A stretch of DNA of 64,000 bases, taken from Apoderus coryli. Its lineage: Eukaryota > Arthropoda > Insecta > Coleoptera > Attelabidae. Below the pieces are notes generated by a model. That model had not been told where the DNA came from, ran no database searches, and worked only from the letters and a program-made list of their open reading frames with translations. Location: NCBI GenBank assembly GCA_911728435.2, contig OU452203.1:11739651-11803650 (forward strand), given 5' to 3'. Made by a program: the position numbers and the translations under genes. The stretch's first letter is position 1; every line of letters starts with the position of its first letter. Shown one piece after another: positions 36,514 through 48,639 of this stretch.

Positions 36514-38989
36514 ATGGAAGATATATTTCAATGGTGTAAAGAAGGAAATGCCCTACAAGTACGGGTGTGGTTGGATGAGCCTGAACATGATTTAAACCAA
36601 GGGTAAGTAAGCAAATGTTTATTTTACTTACATTACCTTATTTGGCAATTTCTTTGACACACAAAAACTAATACTATAATGAGTAAAATACAGCCCTTAT
36701 AAAGAGGCGATGTTTTTGATAGATAGGTATCCCAGGATACAATATTGGAGAAAATAAATAGTAATTAGAGATTTTGATTTTTGATTAGAGGGTAGTTAGT
36801 AATTTTGATTGAGAAATATGATGTTCTCTGTTACATGTACCATATCCTTAGGGATAGTAAGTAACTAAGAACTAACACAATAGTGGGCTAATCTCGGGAA
36901 TAATATAGATACGGATACTTAGCCTAAATATGCTAAAACATATTTAGTAACTAGGTATGTATTACCTTATTTGGCATCTTCTGTTCCTACAACACTGTGT
37001 GGGTATTTTACATTAATGGAAACTGTCCTGGAAGTTACTTATGTAAGCTCTTTCATAATGCATGCGACTTGTTCTTCCACAATTCGGGCCTTTTTTCTAA
37101 TTTTTTACGTAGTGGAGCAAGAACCACAAGGTTTTAAGGTTGATTAATTGTTTTACCTTGTGTAATAATGTGGAGCTACACAATTCAAGGATTTCAGGAA
37201 TTGTATTCGCATATTCGACCATTTTTAGATCAGGAACATAAGTGAAAATTCACTTTGTCACATGTTTGCACTCTTCCCAAGAACTTTCAATGGCAATCAA
37301 AATGTCAGCCAAACGTTTTGGGTCATTCTTAATTTCAGGTTCATTAGTAAGACTCGCCACATGTTATCAGTATTTGCATGAAGTTTTGGTTATTTCCAAT
37401 CCAACATTTTCGAGAGCTTTTTGTCGTTGAATGGTGAGAATTGTAGGTACAAATTGACACTTTTTTTATCTTAAAGCTTGTGAATTCTTATAGTTTTTTA
37501 TTCGTTTTTGACGTGGACGTTTGAGTTGGTTATAAATTAACTTCAAGAGATTCTTTGATAGAAAAAGATTCACGCTGTGCAGCTTTTGGTCACACTTGTC
37601 TCATGCGTACTTGTTCTGTAAAACCAGCAATTGGTCATACCTATTTTAAATATATATTTGTGTATATTTAGAGATGACCATGGCTTCAGCCCGTTACATT
37701 GGGCTGCAATGAAGGGCCATGTAAAGATAGTTGAAATGCTGTTATTACGTGGAGCAAGAGTCAATGCTACAAATAGAGGAGATGATACACCTTCCCACTT
37801 AGCTGCCGCACATGGACATAAAGAAATACTACTTATGGTAATACGTTAAAACAATTCAATTTCTGTGCTTCACCATAAAATGTTTATGTTTTAGTTACTT
37901 CGACAACGTGCCGACATAAATTTCACCAATGAACATGGCAACTCACCATTACATTACGCCTGTTTCTGGGGTTATAGCGATATTGCTGAGGATCTGGTAC
38001 ATCAGGGGGCCAAAGTATCAATTGCGAACAAATACGGTGATACGCCTCTAGACAAGTGCAAAGGCAATTTAGCAAAAACTCTCCATGAAATCGCAGTGGA
38101 ATCCGGACAAGACTTAAAAAAAATCAAATTCAAGGATCAAAGTTGGTTAGGCTTAAAGACACGTTCTCGCGATGCTACACTATCAAGGCATAAGGGTATT
38201 AACATTAAAGAGTTGGATCTGAAACGAAAGATATGTGAAACGCATAGCGGAGCAACATATATTGGTCGGTGGCAAAATAACGATATCGTTGCAAAGATAT
38301 TGAATATACGTGACGTTACTGCTAGAATATCACGGGATTTTAATGAGGAATTTCCAAAACTTCGTATATTTTCACATCCAAATATTCTACCGGTGATTGG
38401 ATGTTGCAACAGTCCTCCGAATCTAGTGGTAATTAGTCAATACTTGCCTTTGGGATCACTCTACAACGTCTTGCACGAAGGCAGTGGAGGTATCGTCGTA
38501 GATACAGCACAAGCGCTAAAATTTGCAATTGATATTGCTCGTGGCATGGCATTTTTGCACAGTTTAGAACGCACGATTCCTGAGTACTTCCTCAACAGCC
38601 GTCATGTGATTATCGACGAAGATTTAACAGCTCGCATTAACATGGCAGATGCGAAATTCTCTTTCCAAGAAAAAGGCCGCATTTATTACCCTGCATGGAT
38701 GTCACCAGAAGCGTTACAGAAAAAAATTTCAGACCGAAACTGGGAAGCATCAGACATGTGGAGTTTCGCAATACTTCTATGGGAATTAGCCACACGAGAA
38801 GTACCATTCTGCGATCAAAGTCCTATGGAAATTGGTATGCGAATCGCCTTGGAAGGGTTAAGAATAACAATCAAGCCAGGAATATCACCGCATCTATCGA
38901 AATTGATTAAAATCTGCATGAATGAGGATCCAGGGAAACGACCCAAATTTGATATGATTGTGCCTATTCTGGATAAAATGACCCGATGA
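36514..38989 (+). CDS. Ilk: Integrin-linked kinase (pseudokinase adaptor)
   Basis: Coding exons 36514-36602, 37672-37837 and 37895-38989 join in phase to 449 residues, matching the family's usual ~450. The ATG opens [20 protein letters not shown], the conserved start. Ankyrin repeats fill about residues 2-160 ([10 protein letters not shown] at 33-42; [27 protein letters not shown] from 99), the PINCH-binding part. The C-terminal kinase-like domain (about 190-449) keeps the nucleotide-binding Lys219 (NDIVAKIL) and Asp337 in MADAKFSF, where kinases have DFG. Its catalytic loop reads [11 protein letters not shown], with no HRD, so it is a pseudokinase as in other animals. SPEALQKK and [10 protein letters not shown] follow. 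By family knowledge it bridges integrin beta tails to PINCH and parvin at muscle attachment sites. Intron 1 is 1069 bp, intron 2 57 bp. trc lies about 9 kb upstream on the same strand. Confidence 0.98.
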
Positions 38990-39299
38990 AACACGGAAAC
39001 AGTTAACAGTTAACAGTTTGTGTTCCTAATCGTAATTTATTAACACAAATATCAAGTAAAACAAGCAATTAATGTACTGACAACTAATTAAAAAAGCAGG
39101 GTTGTAAGTCTGTAATTTGTAACAATTACAAGAAAACAAAAAATCTGCCGGTTATAGGAAGAGATTTTTTTCCCTTTTCCGATAGTAAACTAAAACGCAT
39201 GGACTGATTTTATTTTTCTCGGAAACACATTTTTTTTTTGGTTTTTTCAATTTTAACTTCAAATCCTAACCGGGGGTGACTCTCAATCCTGGCATTTTA

Positions 39300-39305
39300 A
39301 ATAAA
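39300..39305 (+). terminator. Candidate Ilk polyadenylation signal
   Basis: AATAAA about 310 bp after the Ilk stop, with a GTG-rich stretch shortly after (AAGTGTCAAGTGAG). It is the first canonical signal downstream of the gene that I noticed. Confidence 0.4.
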
Positions 39306-40314
39306 AACAAGTGTCAAGTGAGATCATTTTAAAAAGCGTTACTATTTATTCTCTTTTCAAATTTTGATAGGTAGTTTGTGAGAAATAACGCCAGAAAGGT
39401 TAAACTACTAACTAATGGGGAACATGTGTGCTACCAAACTCTATTCGATATAACAACATGCTCAAAATGTTCTATGACTCTTGAAACATTACAGGTCTAA
39501 CTTTGTTGCTTTCGTCAACTATACGTTGTCGCAAATCTGCTAATCATACAGGCGGTGTTGCATTGATTGTGTCTTTAAATATCGTACATAGAGGCCTAAC
39601 TCAATCCCCTAAGAATTGCCTTACGGGCATCGCGTGGAGGTACTTACACCAACGGTGATTTCCAAAAAATCTAAATACATTTCGTCATTCTGATTTCCAG
39701 GTAAAAGTAAGACCTGACAATATGATCAAGCATCCGAAAGACAAATTTTAAACTCCAATCATTATCGTCTTCATTCTCTCTCCTGAACTAGGTCACCTTG
39801 TAGGGCTGAATTTTGTATTTTTAAGTATTCTTTGGATGGGGATACGTGAAACATGAATCAGAGCAATGATAGTACGATCTAGTGTAATATTATCCACAAC
39901 AGCCACTTACGCTCTGATAAGTATTCCTTTCTTTTTTTTTTATTTTGAAGTGATCTCATTTCATTAAAGTTTGCAATGGGATCCAGTACATACTTGTGTG
40001 ACACAACAAATTTTTGAAGCCTGTACAATACGTGGACCATAAACACTAAATTTTCAAGCGCGGAACCATTTTATATTGTGTATGTGTAAAAGTTGGCACT
40101 GAGTTTGCCAACGTACCGTCGTGATCCCTGAAATCCCGCTGTTACTGAGATACCGGAAGTCCCTGAAATCTCTTGGCCCGTATCTCATTAAACATACATA
40201 CTGTCTGTTTAATAAGATACACATCAGATAATTATTGGTCTCCATGAATCTACATTGGTAGGAATACGCCATTTGTCGGGAATCTCACCAGAGTATGGTA
40301 ACAGATTATACAGG
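39306..40314. other. Gap downstream of Ilk
   Basis: No gene or clear element recognised. Confidence 0.4.
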
Positions 40315-40500
40315 GTGTAACTAAACCGATGGTCAAAAATGTATTGTTGGATTCAAAATAAGGGCACTTCATATATTTTTGTATCCTGCGGACCATAGTT
40401 ATTTTAGACAGACCGTAGCTGTTTAGAGAAAAATACACATTTCTTAATACTTCTAGAAGTATACGAGATTTTTTCTGCAAACTTAGTGTGTCACATCAGC
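40315..40500. repeat. Single CAGGGTG-type element end
   Basis: TATACAGGGTGTAACTAAACC has the terminal CAGGGTGT of the family found at 12714, 24347, 46917 and 55791, preceded by TA. No opposite end was found, so the limits are uncertain. Confidence 0.4.
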
Positions 40501-40540
40501 AGATGAGCTGTCAAACCTAAGGTTAATAATATGAAGCTTC

Positions 40541-40980
40541 CGATCCTTCCAGTTGTGGAGCTACAGGGTATTATCAAAATGAATGAGTTTAGAAGAATAG
40601 GACTGTTTACGCGAAAATGCCTGTTTCATATTTCTAATAGTTATTGGATCGGAATATATAAATCCGGAGAGGTCTCGTGGTCCGTAATGGTATCGTTAGC
40701 TTGGGGAGAGTCTGAGCCAAAAATTTCTGTATATGCCCGCTCGACGGCATCGATTTGTAGTGCGTTACCAGTTTCACCAAACAGTGTATCATCGATTATT
40801 CCGTCGACAAGCCGAGACCGATCTTTCTGGCACAAACTGTATTTCTGATAGCGACGGAGGTTTCTGTCTGAACTTCGGTGTTCCGTTTTTACGAACGGGC
40901 GGATCTCTAGTGGTGCGGTGATGGTGTTATAGAGTGCGTCCAGCACGTCGCGGCACTCATCATCACACCTGCTACAATTG
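40541..40980 (-). pseudogene. LINE fragment from the region before the RT domain (R2-like)
   Basis: Minus-strand frame 40946-40641 reads RYQKYSLCQKDRSRLVDGII, followed by a linker and AVERAYTEIFGSDSPQAND. An R-R-x-x-x-x-x-Q-x-x-Y/L...R-x-x-x-x-x-V-x-x-G block followed by a W/Y-x-x-IF-x-x-x-S motif is typical of the segment just upstream of the RT in R2-clade ORFs. No RT remains; both sides are truncated or shifted. Confidence 0.45.
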
Positions 40981-41210
40981 CGCTAGTTTGGCGTCTTATT
41001 TCCTGTGGAGTATCAAGAGTTTGATCGTCCAAGATACACTGTGTTTGTGTGTGTAAAAGTTGGAATTATTTTAAACTAAATGGCCAGTTTAGTCATGCGA
41101 ATAGGATCTTCTCAGTTTCAAGCAACTTACTATTGACAATATTAATACCTACTTAAAAGTATGGATTTTAAATTATTTTTCTTTTGCAATTAGTATATTA
41201 ATTTCTATAA

Positions 41211-41698
41211 TGTAACGTTTTTCTGAGTTGGATGTGTAAAATAATAACGATTTTAATTAAAACTAATATTTATTTACACTTAATTAATAAACACTGAAAT
41301 AAACTGATAACTTAAAAAAACTATATTTATTTCTACTATTTATATTTCACAACACTATTCTTAACTATTCACTTCATTACTGGTTGTCTGTCCCCGTTGC
41401 ACGTTGCGTATTTATATCATTTGTCTCTTTCTCGAAAATAGGCGTTTGTTCTACAACATTCTAGCGCGCGTACGTTTATTCATTATCAGTACGGTGAGCA
41501 AGGCACATTCTACCAAATTAAGACAGGGCTGCCCCGGACGAGATACAGCATACTAAATCTGTACAGAGTCGCCTCCCGCTGGTTTGAGTCGCGAGCTTTC
41601 CAAAACATATCACCTAATTACTATTGTATAGCCAACGCGGTGTTGCTGGATGTATTTATTTATCTCTAAGCGTAGGGGACATTTTAGTATTCGTCACA
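41211..41698 (-). mobile_element. Solo LTR, Gypsy-type
   Basis: On the minus strand the 488-bp unit begins TGTGACGAATAC and ends AAAACGTTACA, so its ends are TGTGACG/CGTTACA inverted termini. A GATATAAATACGCAAC TATA-like box and an AATAAA-type site lie in the middle and latter half, as expected of U3-R-U5. No gag-pol or second LTR is nearby, so it is a solo LTR. Short A/T flanks match only partly as target duplication. Confidence 0.75.
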
Positions 41699-41886
41699 AT
41701 ATAATGTTTACATTTCAATTGTGGGTATATATTTTTTTGATTCTCAGTTTTATTATTTTTTTTGTGGAAATAACGTGTATTTTCTCAATTGTTTGAATTT
41801 AAATTAGTATTTTTTTATTTATATGTTCTAATATTTACATTATTCGAAATTTTGTCATCATACAGAAAATATTACATACATTTGTG

Positions 41887-42110
41887 TGTCATCACTCAGC
41901 TATAGTAGTCCACTGCTGAACATAAGCCTCTCGTTTATTTTGCCACTCTTCTCTATCTTGAGCCATTTGTATCCAATTACCACAGATGTCATCGGTCCAT
42001 CGTGTGGGGGGGCGCCCTCTACTACGATAAGCTTCGTGTCTCGGGCGCCACTCCAATAGTTTTTTAGACCATCTTCCGTCAGTTCTTCTAGCTACGTGGC
42101 CGGTAGCGGG
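41887..42110 (-). pseudogene. RTE-type LINE C-terminus
   Basis: Minus strand: GHVARRTDGRWSKKLLEW, then SRGRPPTRWTDDI, then WIQMAQDREEWQNKREAYVQ and QWTTIAE with a stop. This W-DGRW...RGRPPTRW-DDI...A-DR-x-W-x-x-x-x-EA-x-x-QW order is the hallmark end of RTE/craniofacial-type LINE ORFs. Truncated at its 5' side near 42115. Confidence 0.85.
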
Positions 42111-42340
42111 TAGATACTTATCTGTGAACCCGACAGATAACAGATCTACTTCAGGGATGCGCCCCTGCCAGACGCTAGCCTTGGTTTATCTCCCAATACC
42201 ATACGGGGGAAACCATTGTCCTACCCCCAGCTCCTTACCAAACCTATACCATTTGCTCTAAATATTCCTTACCCCCTATCAACCCGCCTGGCCAGCGTGA
42301 TAGGAAAAGGCTAAAAACCTCGTATAAATTTGTGTGTATG
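42111..42340. repeat. G+C-richer segment, probably retroelement-derived
   Basis: Composition and phrases such as CCCCTGCCAGACG and CCCGCCTGGCCAGCG contrast with the flanks. It may be a second retroelement scrap joined to the RTE end; no frame recognised. Confidence 0.3.
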
Positions 42341-43869
42341 AGTTCTATATTCATAAATTGTATTGAAAGCAGCGGTTTCTTTTTTTTTTATTTATGTTAT
42401 TTAAAATTACGTTTACATGAAGTACCGCCCGCTGAAAGCTTATGGATTGTAAAGGTGACCCTTGACACCATTTTGTTTGGACAAACCTAGTCTAAGATTT
42501 TTTAAACATCAATTTTTTAAAGAACTAAGCACTTTTTTGTGCTTGAATTTATTTTTAAATTGTAAGTAATCTAACCGAAAGAATGATTCATATTTGTGTA
42601 ACTACATGTTGCCATTATTGCTTGGAAGTTGGTGGTGGTTAATTGACTAAATCATTTAGTTATTTATTATTAATCAAAAGTTGAAAAACTAGGTTGGTAT
42701 CGTTAAAATTAAAATTTAACACCCTTTAAATGATACTATCATTTGACATCTCCTTTGATTTTAAATTTGAGGGTTAAAAATATCCCTTGTTTCGGGTTTG
42801 AAGTTGAAATTTTGGAAATATTAAAAATGTGCCCTAAAAAATAAAATCGAATGATCTGGGAGTTTTTTGGTTTATAATCGGACAGAGAAAAAAAAACGAG
42901 GTGGAAAGTTTTTGATGTATTTAATTTTAGATTAACTGATAATTTTTGATGTTAAGATCTGTAAATGGATTCTATTTATTTAATACAATTAAGGTACCTA
43001 ATCATGTAGCAACTAATATAGAACATATTTTTATGTACCCAATAAAGTGTTTACATATCATTCAAAAATGTTTTATTGAACATGTCAACATGTCGCGCCT
43101 CTATATCCTTCCTTCCTCGTTCTTTTTTTTTTGTTATTGTTTTCATCTGGATGCACTTCCCATCATCCGGGAAATAAAATCGGGAAAACCCTTTACCAGG
43201 AGCAAAAACACTATATCGCCACACTACCCGTTTTTAATATATCCAGGCGATGTGCGCATACCTCACAAAAATTATCATTTTGCCCACAGTGTTGTCTAAT
43301 CAAGATATTCAGCTCTTCTCAATAAAAGAAACGCAATCCATGTCTTTGTCAAATAAATAGTGCACAATTTGGATGCAACGTCACTGTTTCCTGCTTTTGT
43401 CTTAGAATATTGGTGCCACAGGCAAATCCCTATCAGGAAACTATTATGTCATAAAGCTAATTTTATTATCAACAATCTAATCTCAAAAACTAGCATTCAT
43501 TTGTCAATAGCTGTTAAAAAGAACAACTTTATATGGAAGTCATTCCATTCAAATAAAAGCAGTGAATGTTATAAATATTTGCTCTGACCCCCAAGCTGCA
43601 GCCCAGGAACATTCCAAATAGAAGAAATGGTGTATTGACGAACATTTGAAAGCTGACAGCCTTGTTGAATGCAGAACTTAACATTGGTAACATTTGAGTA
43701 GACTTGGGTTTTTGGGCGAAGTCGGACACTCTGACGTTCGCGGTATTTTTCGCGACACCTTTGTAACTAAAACTAGTTTACTGCCAGACTATTCAGTGAG
43801 TGTGTCTTTCCAGTTCAAAAGGTAAGAAAGTTTGTTATATTCAAAACTTGTTGAACCCATATGTGAGCA
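42341..43869. other. Gap, no gene seen
   Basis: The 117- and 64-codon frames at 42946-43325 overlap in different frames and show no family. An (A)n-CGAGG-GGAAA phrase near 42890 recurs near 52875. Confidence 0.35.
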
Positions 43870-45480
43870 CAGATACTGTCACTAATGTGTAGGCAGTACA
43901 AAAAGAAGGTGGGCATCTCAATCAGAAATTACTCTGATGAAAATATGCAAAAAGCTATAAGAGCTAACTATTCGAGAAGCAGCTGAATATTACGGCATAC
44001 CAAAGTCCACATTATCAGACAAACATTTGTCGAAGAAAAGATGTTTGTAAATGTAATCAAGAAATTTGCTGAATGGTCATTTCCACTCAACAGTTATGAT
44101 ATACGGTCACTTGTCGAGAGTTATTTAGACAGAAAAGGCAAAAATCACAATTTAATGATAATTTACAGGGTATAGATTGCTTTTACAATTTCATAAAATG
44201 GAATAAGCTCATTACAGAAAAATTGGCTCAACATATAAAAAGAGCTAGAGCCGCTAACTTAAATAAATCCACTGTGCACGAACATTTCCAAAACTTGGAC
44301 AGAACATTAGTGGTGCCTCCTGAAAATGTTGTTAATTACGTTGACCAACGTGACCCACGATCCAGGTAGTGTAAAGGTTCTTGGTAACCGTGGTTCTAAG
44401 CCTATAGATCGGCTCTATAAGCCTGAGTCTATACTCAAGTAAAAGCATGATGGCTGTTATAGTGGTACAGGCTGCGTTTTACGGTCATATGTTGTTTATA
44501 AGTCTACACACTCATACGAGACATGGCTCGAAGGTTGAATTGAAGGCGCCGTTTACAATAAGACCAAGTCAGGGTGCTTACTAGTGTGATTGGTTTGATA
44601 AAATTGTTCTACCATATTTTAAAAAACGCCTCTAGGACAAACAGTGCTAATTGGTAATAACTTAGCTAGCCAACATGTTCTTGAAGCCTGAAAGAAACAT
44701 AACATCACATTTGTGTTGTTGCCAACGAACGGCACACACTTACTTATTTAGAGATGTATCATTCTTTGCTACTCGTTAAAAATCCTGGCGAAAAATATTA
44801 ACTGATTGGAACATGAAAAATAAAGGTTGTTTGCCTAAAGCAGAATTCCCCAGATTGTTTAAAACAGCAGTAATATTGAATCAAGCAAACATAAAGTCCT
44901 AGTTTCGAAGTTGTGGAATAATTTCAGTAAATCCTGATACAGTAATTAATAAACATTCAAATAATGAAGAAGATAAAGAAAGCATGAACACAATAATTCG
45001 AAGATCTTCTTAAGGAAACCAGATAGCTGAATAGATCGAAAAATGCTGCTGAGGCATCTAGAAAGCGAACAAAATGAAGGTGGCCCGAAAAAGAAATAAC
45101 GGCAGCTGATAGAAGAACAGCAGAAAATGCACCATCTCTAAAACGAAGACTAGGTATCTGAAACCTTGCTCGAAGACATTGGCAACGGGGGGACTTCATC
45201 ATCATCAAATGATGATAGTGATAAAGTTAACCTAAGCTGTGTTAATATAGACTTAGGCACATATTTGATTATAAAACTGGATTGTCCAAACAAAAGTTTT
45301 AACCCGTTTTGTTGGATGTGTCACCGACATTATTAATAAGTCTGCCATGGTCTACAACGTAAATTTCTGGCGGAAACATTGTTCATCTAGAATGGGTGAT
45401 TACTTATTTTACATATCCAGACACTATACTTGAAAGTGCAATAGAAAAACGACACACAACTTTGCCTTCTTACCAAGCTC
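43870..45480 (+). pseudogene. Ruined pogo/Tigger-type DDE transposase
   Basis: Across many stops and shifts, plus-strand pieces occur in the right order. They are YKKKVGISIRNYSDENMQKAI (pogo N-terminus, about 43890) split here into its halves, KFAEWSFPL (44064), a DPGSVKVLGNRG and YVVYKSTHSYETWLEG region, NKTKSGCLLV, VLIGNNLASQHVLEA (44648, where the acidic GDN is now GNN), NITFVLLPTNGTHL (44701), then FPRLFKTAVILNQ (44848) and a C-terminal FVGCVTDIINKSAMVYNVNF (45320). That is a near full-length pogo-family transposase that has lost its frame many times. Terminal repeats were not identified. Confidence 0.75.
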
Positions 45481-45531
45481 GCCAAATTGTAGAATAATTC
45501 ATGATTAATGCAATTACTATAAGGTATTAAA

Positions 45532-45590
45532 TAAGATTGTCCTGAAGAAGGCAAGATTTACCTTGCCGAGACGTAGACACAATATGACAA
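45532..45590 (+). ncRNA. Decayed hammerhead-like motif (PLE type)
   Basis: GATTGTC (stem I), CTGAAGA (core, N7 = A), stem II GGCAAG/CTTGCC, then GAGA where GAAA is needed, CGTA, and GACACAAT, which partly closes stem I. One core base is changed, so cleavage is unlikely. Confidence 0.4.
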
Positions 45591-45600
45591 GGAACTAAAT

Positions 45601-46916
45601 AAAAAAGTATAGTTCCAAATATATGATAGTTTGTGTTCGAACGTCATCTTAAGAGAATATTCGTTAAAATTATAAAAAACAAACAAAAAAGATATGAATA
45701 ATGACTTCAATCGTTCTTCTAAAATGTTCCATGGCCCAATATTCACCGTGCTCGATTAAGCAAAACAAGTGTGATTTTTTTTTTCGATATTCACAGGATT
45801 CAGAGAGTCAAACTATTGATCAGCGTTACTAGCTTAAGGATCTTGCTCAAATACCTCTTAGAATATTGTTCATACTAAAAACTCAGTGTAACAATAATAA
45901 GGAGTCAGTTAAGACAACCGACCTATGTGGAACAAAACAATAAATTTTTCACCTGATCGTGCACTATTTGAGGTTCATCGGATTCTCAAGGTCAATTTTG
46001 GAACACTATTTCAGTCCGTTGAATTTGTGAAAAAAGGGACACGCGTTATGCTCACAGAAGATTTGAAAGTATTAAGATGAAATTAAGGGTCTGATGCATA
46101 TCGACATGAATATAAATTGTGCCTCCTATCTAGGGGTCCTTGAAACTTGTATCAAGTTACAACTCCCTATGCAGTACGAACTCTCGCTTGATCTCAGGTA
46201 TGAGCTTTCTCTGCGTTGGCTGTCGTTGTCGTCGCATTCTCTTGTCATGCTTCGTTCGCCTCTGTAATCTGCGTTATTTTAGACTCACTCTTAGTGAGAT
46301 CCCAATAGTTTCCTTCCTCTTTTGTGGTTGAAGTTTCCAATGAATATCTTGCTGTGTCTCTAGGCAGGAAGGTTTCACCAGAGTGCTACTGTCCGTTTTT
46401 TCATTCACATGAAATATTAGGTGATTTTCTTTAAGCGACAAAACAGTTCAAGCTGACTTCCTCCTGCTGATTTTTTAAGTTGCGAAGGCATTTCCATACC
46501 ATTTTTTGAGCTAATAACGTAAAAGCTGGATTAACGACCTGGCTGGATTGAGAGAGTGGTTATTTCTTGCTACTATGTAGTTAAATTGTACAGCACTTTC
46601 AATTTCGTCTGAAATAAGCACCTTTGATGCTGAGTAAATCGTTACAATCCCACATACTCCTGCTCCATTGTATTTGAGGTTGCTATTATTTCCTTTCCTT
46701 TTTAATGTTTTGTCACCAGGGATGTTTTCGATCACGGATATCCAACCACTCTGATTTTAATTATCCAATCTCCACAGGCAGTATGGGCGTAACTCCATTC
46801 CCTGCTCTTTCTACTATCGCAGTAATAAGTCTAGAGCTGTGAGGTCAAGTGTTCTCCTTGAGTTATTTTGTTCTTTGTAAAGTATGCTCCATGGTAGATC
46901 TCACAATCACATTGTA
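45601..46916. other. Gap with a possible LINE scrap
   Basis: A minus-strand frame at 46735-46511 contains YNGAGVCGIVTIYSASKV, faintly like the start of a LINE RNase H domain. Not strong enough to call. Nothing else recognised. Confidence 0.25.
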
Positions 46917-47330
46917 CAGGGTGGCTAAAATTAGGCGTTTTCTTATGGGAACTCATGTTCCTGTGAAAGATAGAAAACAAATAACCAATGTCCTTCAGGG
47001 TCAAATTTTATGAAAATCTCACTCGTGCAAAAGAAAAAAAAATTATTCGTTAGTAACTTTACGAATGGCCCTGTAATAAAACAGCTTACTATATCTTATG
47101 CTACGTTGAAAAGTGCTATAAGAAAGTTTTTGCAGAAATCAATTATCTCAAATAACAAAAAAGTTATAAGCCATAAAAGAAATGGACCAAAATTGAGAAA
47201 CGCCACCTAGCGTCTTAATCGTTACAGACAGTCAAATTTAGTTTGCACGAGTGAGAATTTCATAAAATTTGACCCTGTAGGACCTTGGTTAATTTTGTTT
47301 GTTAATTCGACAGGAATTTAGGCTACCCTG
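46917..47330. mobile_element. CAGGGTG-family MITE with about 110-bp TIRs
   Basis: Begins CAGGGTGGCTAAAATTAGGC and ends GGCTACCCTG, flanked by TA (46915-46916, 47331-47332). Further in, CAGGGTCAAATTTTATGAAA followed by a CTCACTCGTGCAAA block recurs inverted on the right, so the arms extend about 110 bp. 414 bp, non-coding. Confidence 0.8.
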
Positions 47331-47857
47331 TACATCCATCACAAATTTTCGGCTTCATAACCCTAACTTTTGCCAACCAGATGACAGGACACTATCCAAA
47401 GGAGTGTATACTCTCCAGAAAAGGTTTTTGCAACAATCATGTCGAAATGGGGGTTAAGTTTATATGCACACTTAGATTATCCCGGTTTTATTCAGCGTTT
47501 TCATGTGAATATCACGAAACCTCTATTTAACAGGCAGGCGAGCAGATCCCTTCGCGTTTTAAAACTGACTGCGTTTTATGTCACATATGGCAACAGTGCC
47601 CGGAATTGGAGCAGTAAACCACTACCTCATCGAATTTAACAACCCCTCTCGATTTGAATAGCAGTGTGGCGGCCGCTCCGTGGGGGTTGTAAATGCAGAT
47701 GCAGCCCTTCCACAGAGCGCGGACTATATATATTTTATTTTAATTAATTTCCAAACAATAAAAAATGACCATATTAGTAATAAAAAAATGATTCAACAAC
47801 GTGTAATACATAAGAATAAAGTGTTAGTTTAGAAAACAAAAATACATACACCCTTAC
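47331..47857. other. Region before the exon pair
   Basis: At 47668-47727 a G+C-rich inverted pair (CGCTC...GAGCG with GTGG...CCAC inside) stands out and could lie in a promoter/5' UTR or be retroelement debris. No coding frame recognised. Confidence 0.3.
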
Positions 47858-48353
47858 ATGGGGATGATGTCTAAAGGATTTGATGGAGGCAACCAGTTCC
47901 ACGCCGAGTCCAGCGGGAAACGCGGATACCACTTTTACAAGGTAAAACAAATTAATTTAGGCTCAATATTGATTTATAGCTCTGATAGTTCACTACATTA
48001 CCGTAAATGTTATTTAATAAAAAATAAAACACTTGTTTAAGGTAGATAATGGTTTTGTTGACCTACTTTTCTATAGAACAGTGTGTCATTAGGTTTTTTC
48101 TTCTAAATATAGGGAAATATATAGGTAAATATCAAGGTGAAGGAAAAATGTGAAACTTAAAAGTCCAAAGATTTTTCAGACAGAAATCTCTCTGAAAATT
48201 TGGTTTAACTATAAGTGTAAATTATTATTTTTGTTCGTTCAATCGTTAGCTTGCCTTAAATAGTAACAATAATTTGCAGTGTGAAACAAGAGTCGAATTC
48301 AAATCCCGGAAGCCCATTGGAGGCTTCAAGTCCAAGTTCAATATCATCAAGAG
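47858..48353 (+). CDS. Two 5' exons of an unrecognised gene (frame ambiguous)
   Basis: Segments 47858-47941 and 48280-48353 are bounded by a GTAAAA donor, a TTTGCAG acceptor and a strong GAG/GTAAGT donor. Splicing leaves two frames open. Frame A (ATG 47858 or 47864) reads GFDGGNQFHAESSGKRGYHF, then YKCETRVEFKSRKPIGGFK; about 64% of its third positions are G/C and about 38% of its second positions, a coding-like pattern. Frame B (ATG 47883) starts MEATSSTPSPAGNADTTF and continues VKQESNSNPGSPLEASSPSS, like a disordered transcription-factor N-terminus, with about 39% G/C third positions. I lean to frame A. Downstream exons were not found in the window; the next 15 kb are transposons, so a long intron is implied. 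Confidence 0.45.
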
Positions 48354-48639
48354 GTAAGTGAATTCCTATACAGCTAGTATTGCTTCAAATTTATTAATTG
48401 TAGGTAAAGTGGTTATATTATTGTCAGTAAAAATCGTCAAAAACTCTTTGGGCGGCATGCATCTATCAGGTTGGAGGCATTTGGTGTTCGAATAATTTTT
48501 TTGTAATCGGTTTTATGATCCCCAAATCATCTGATCGGATTGAATATACAATGCTAAGGTGACAAACTGAGAACAGTATATGTCTTGAGTTAGGGAAATT
48601 TGGTATATTGCATATTATATTTTGAAATTATATGATTTT

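Noticed and set aside
38137..38409. 90-codon minus-strand open frame
   Set aside because: Antisense shadow of the large Ilk exon.
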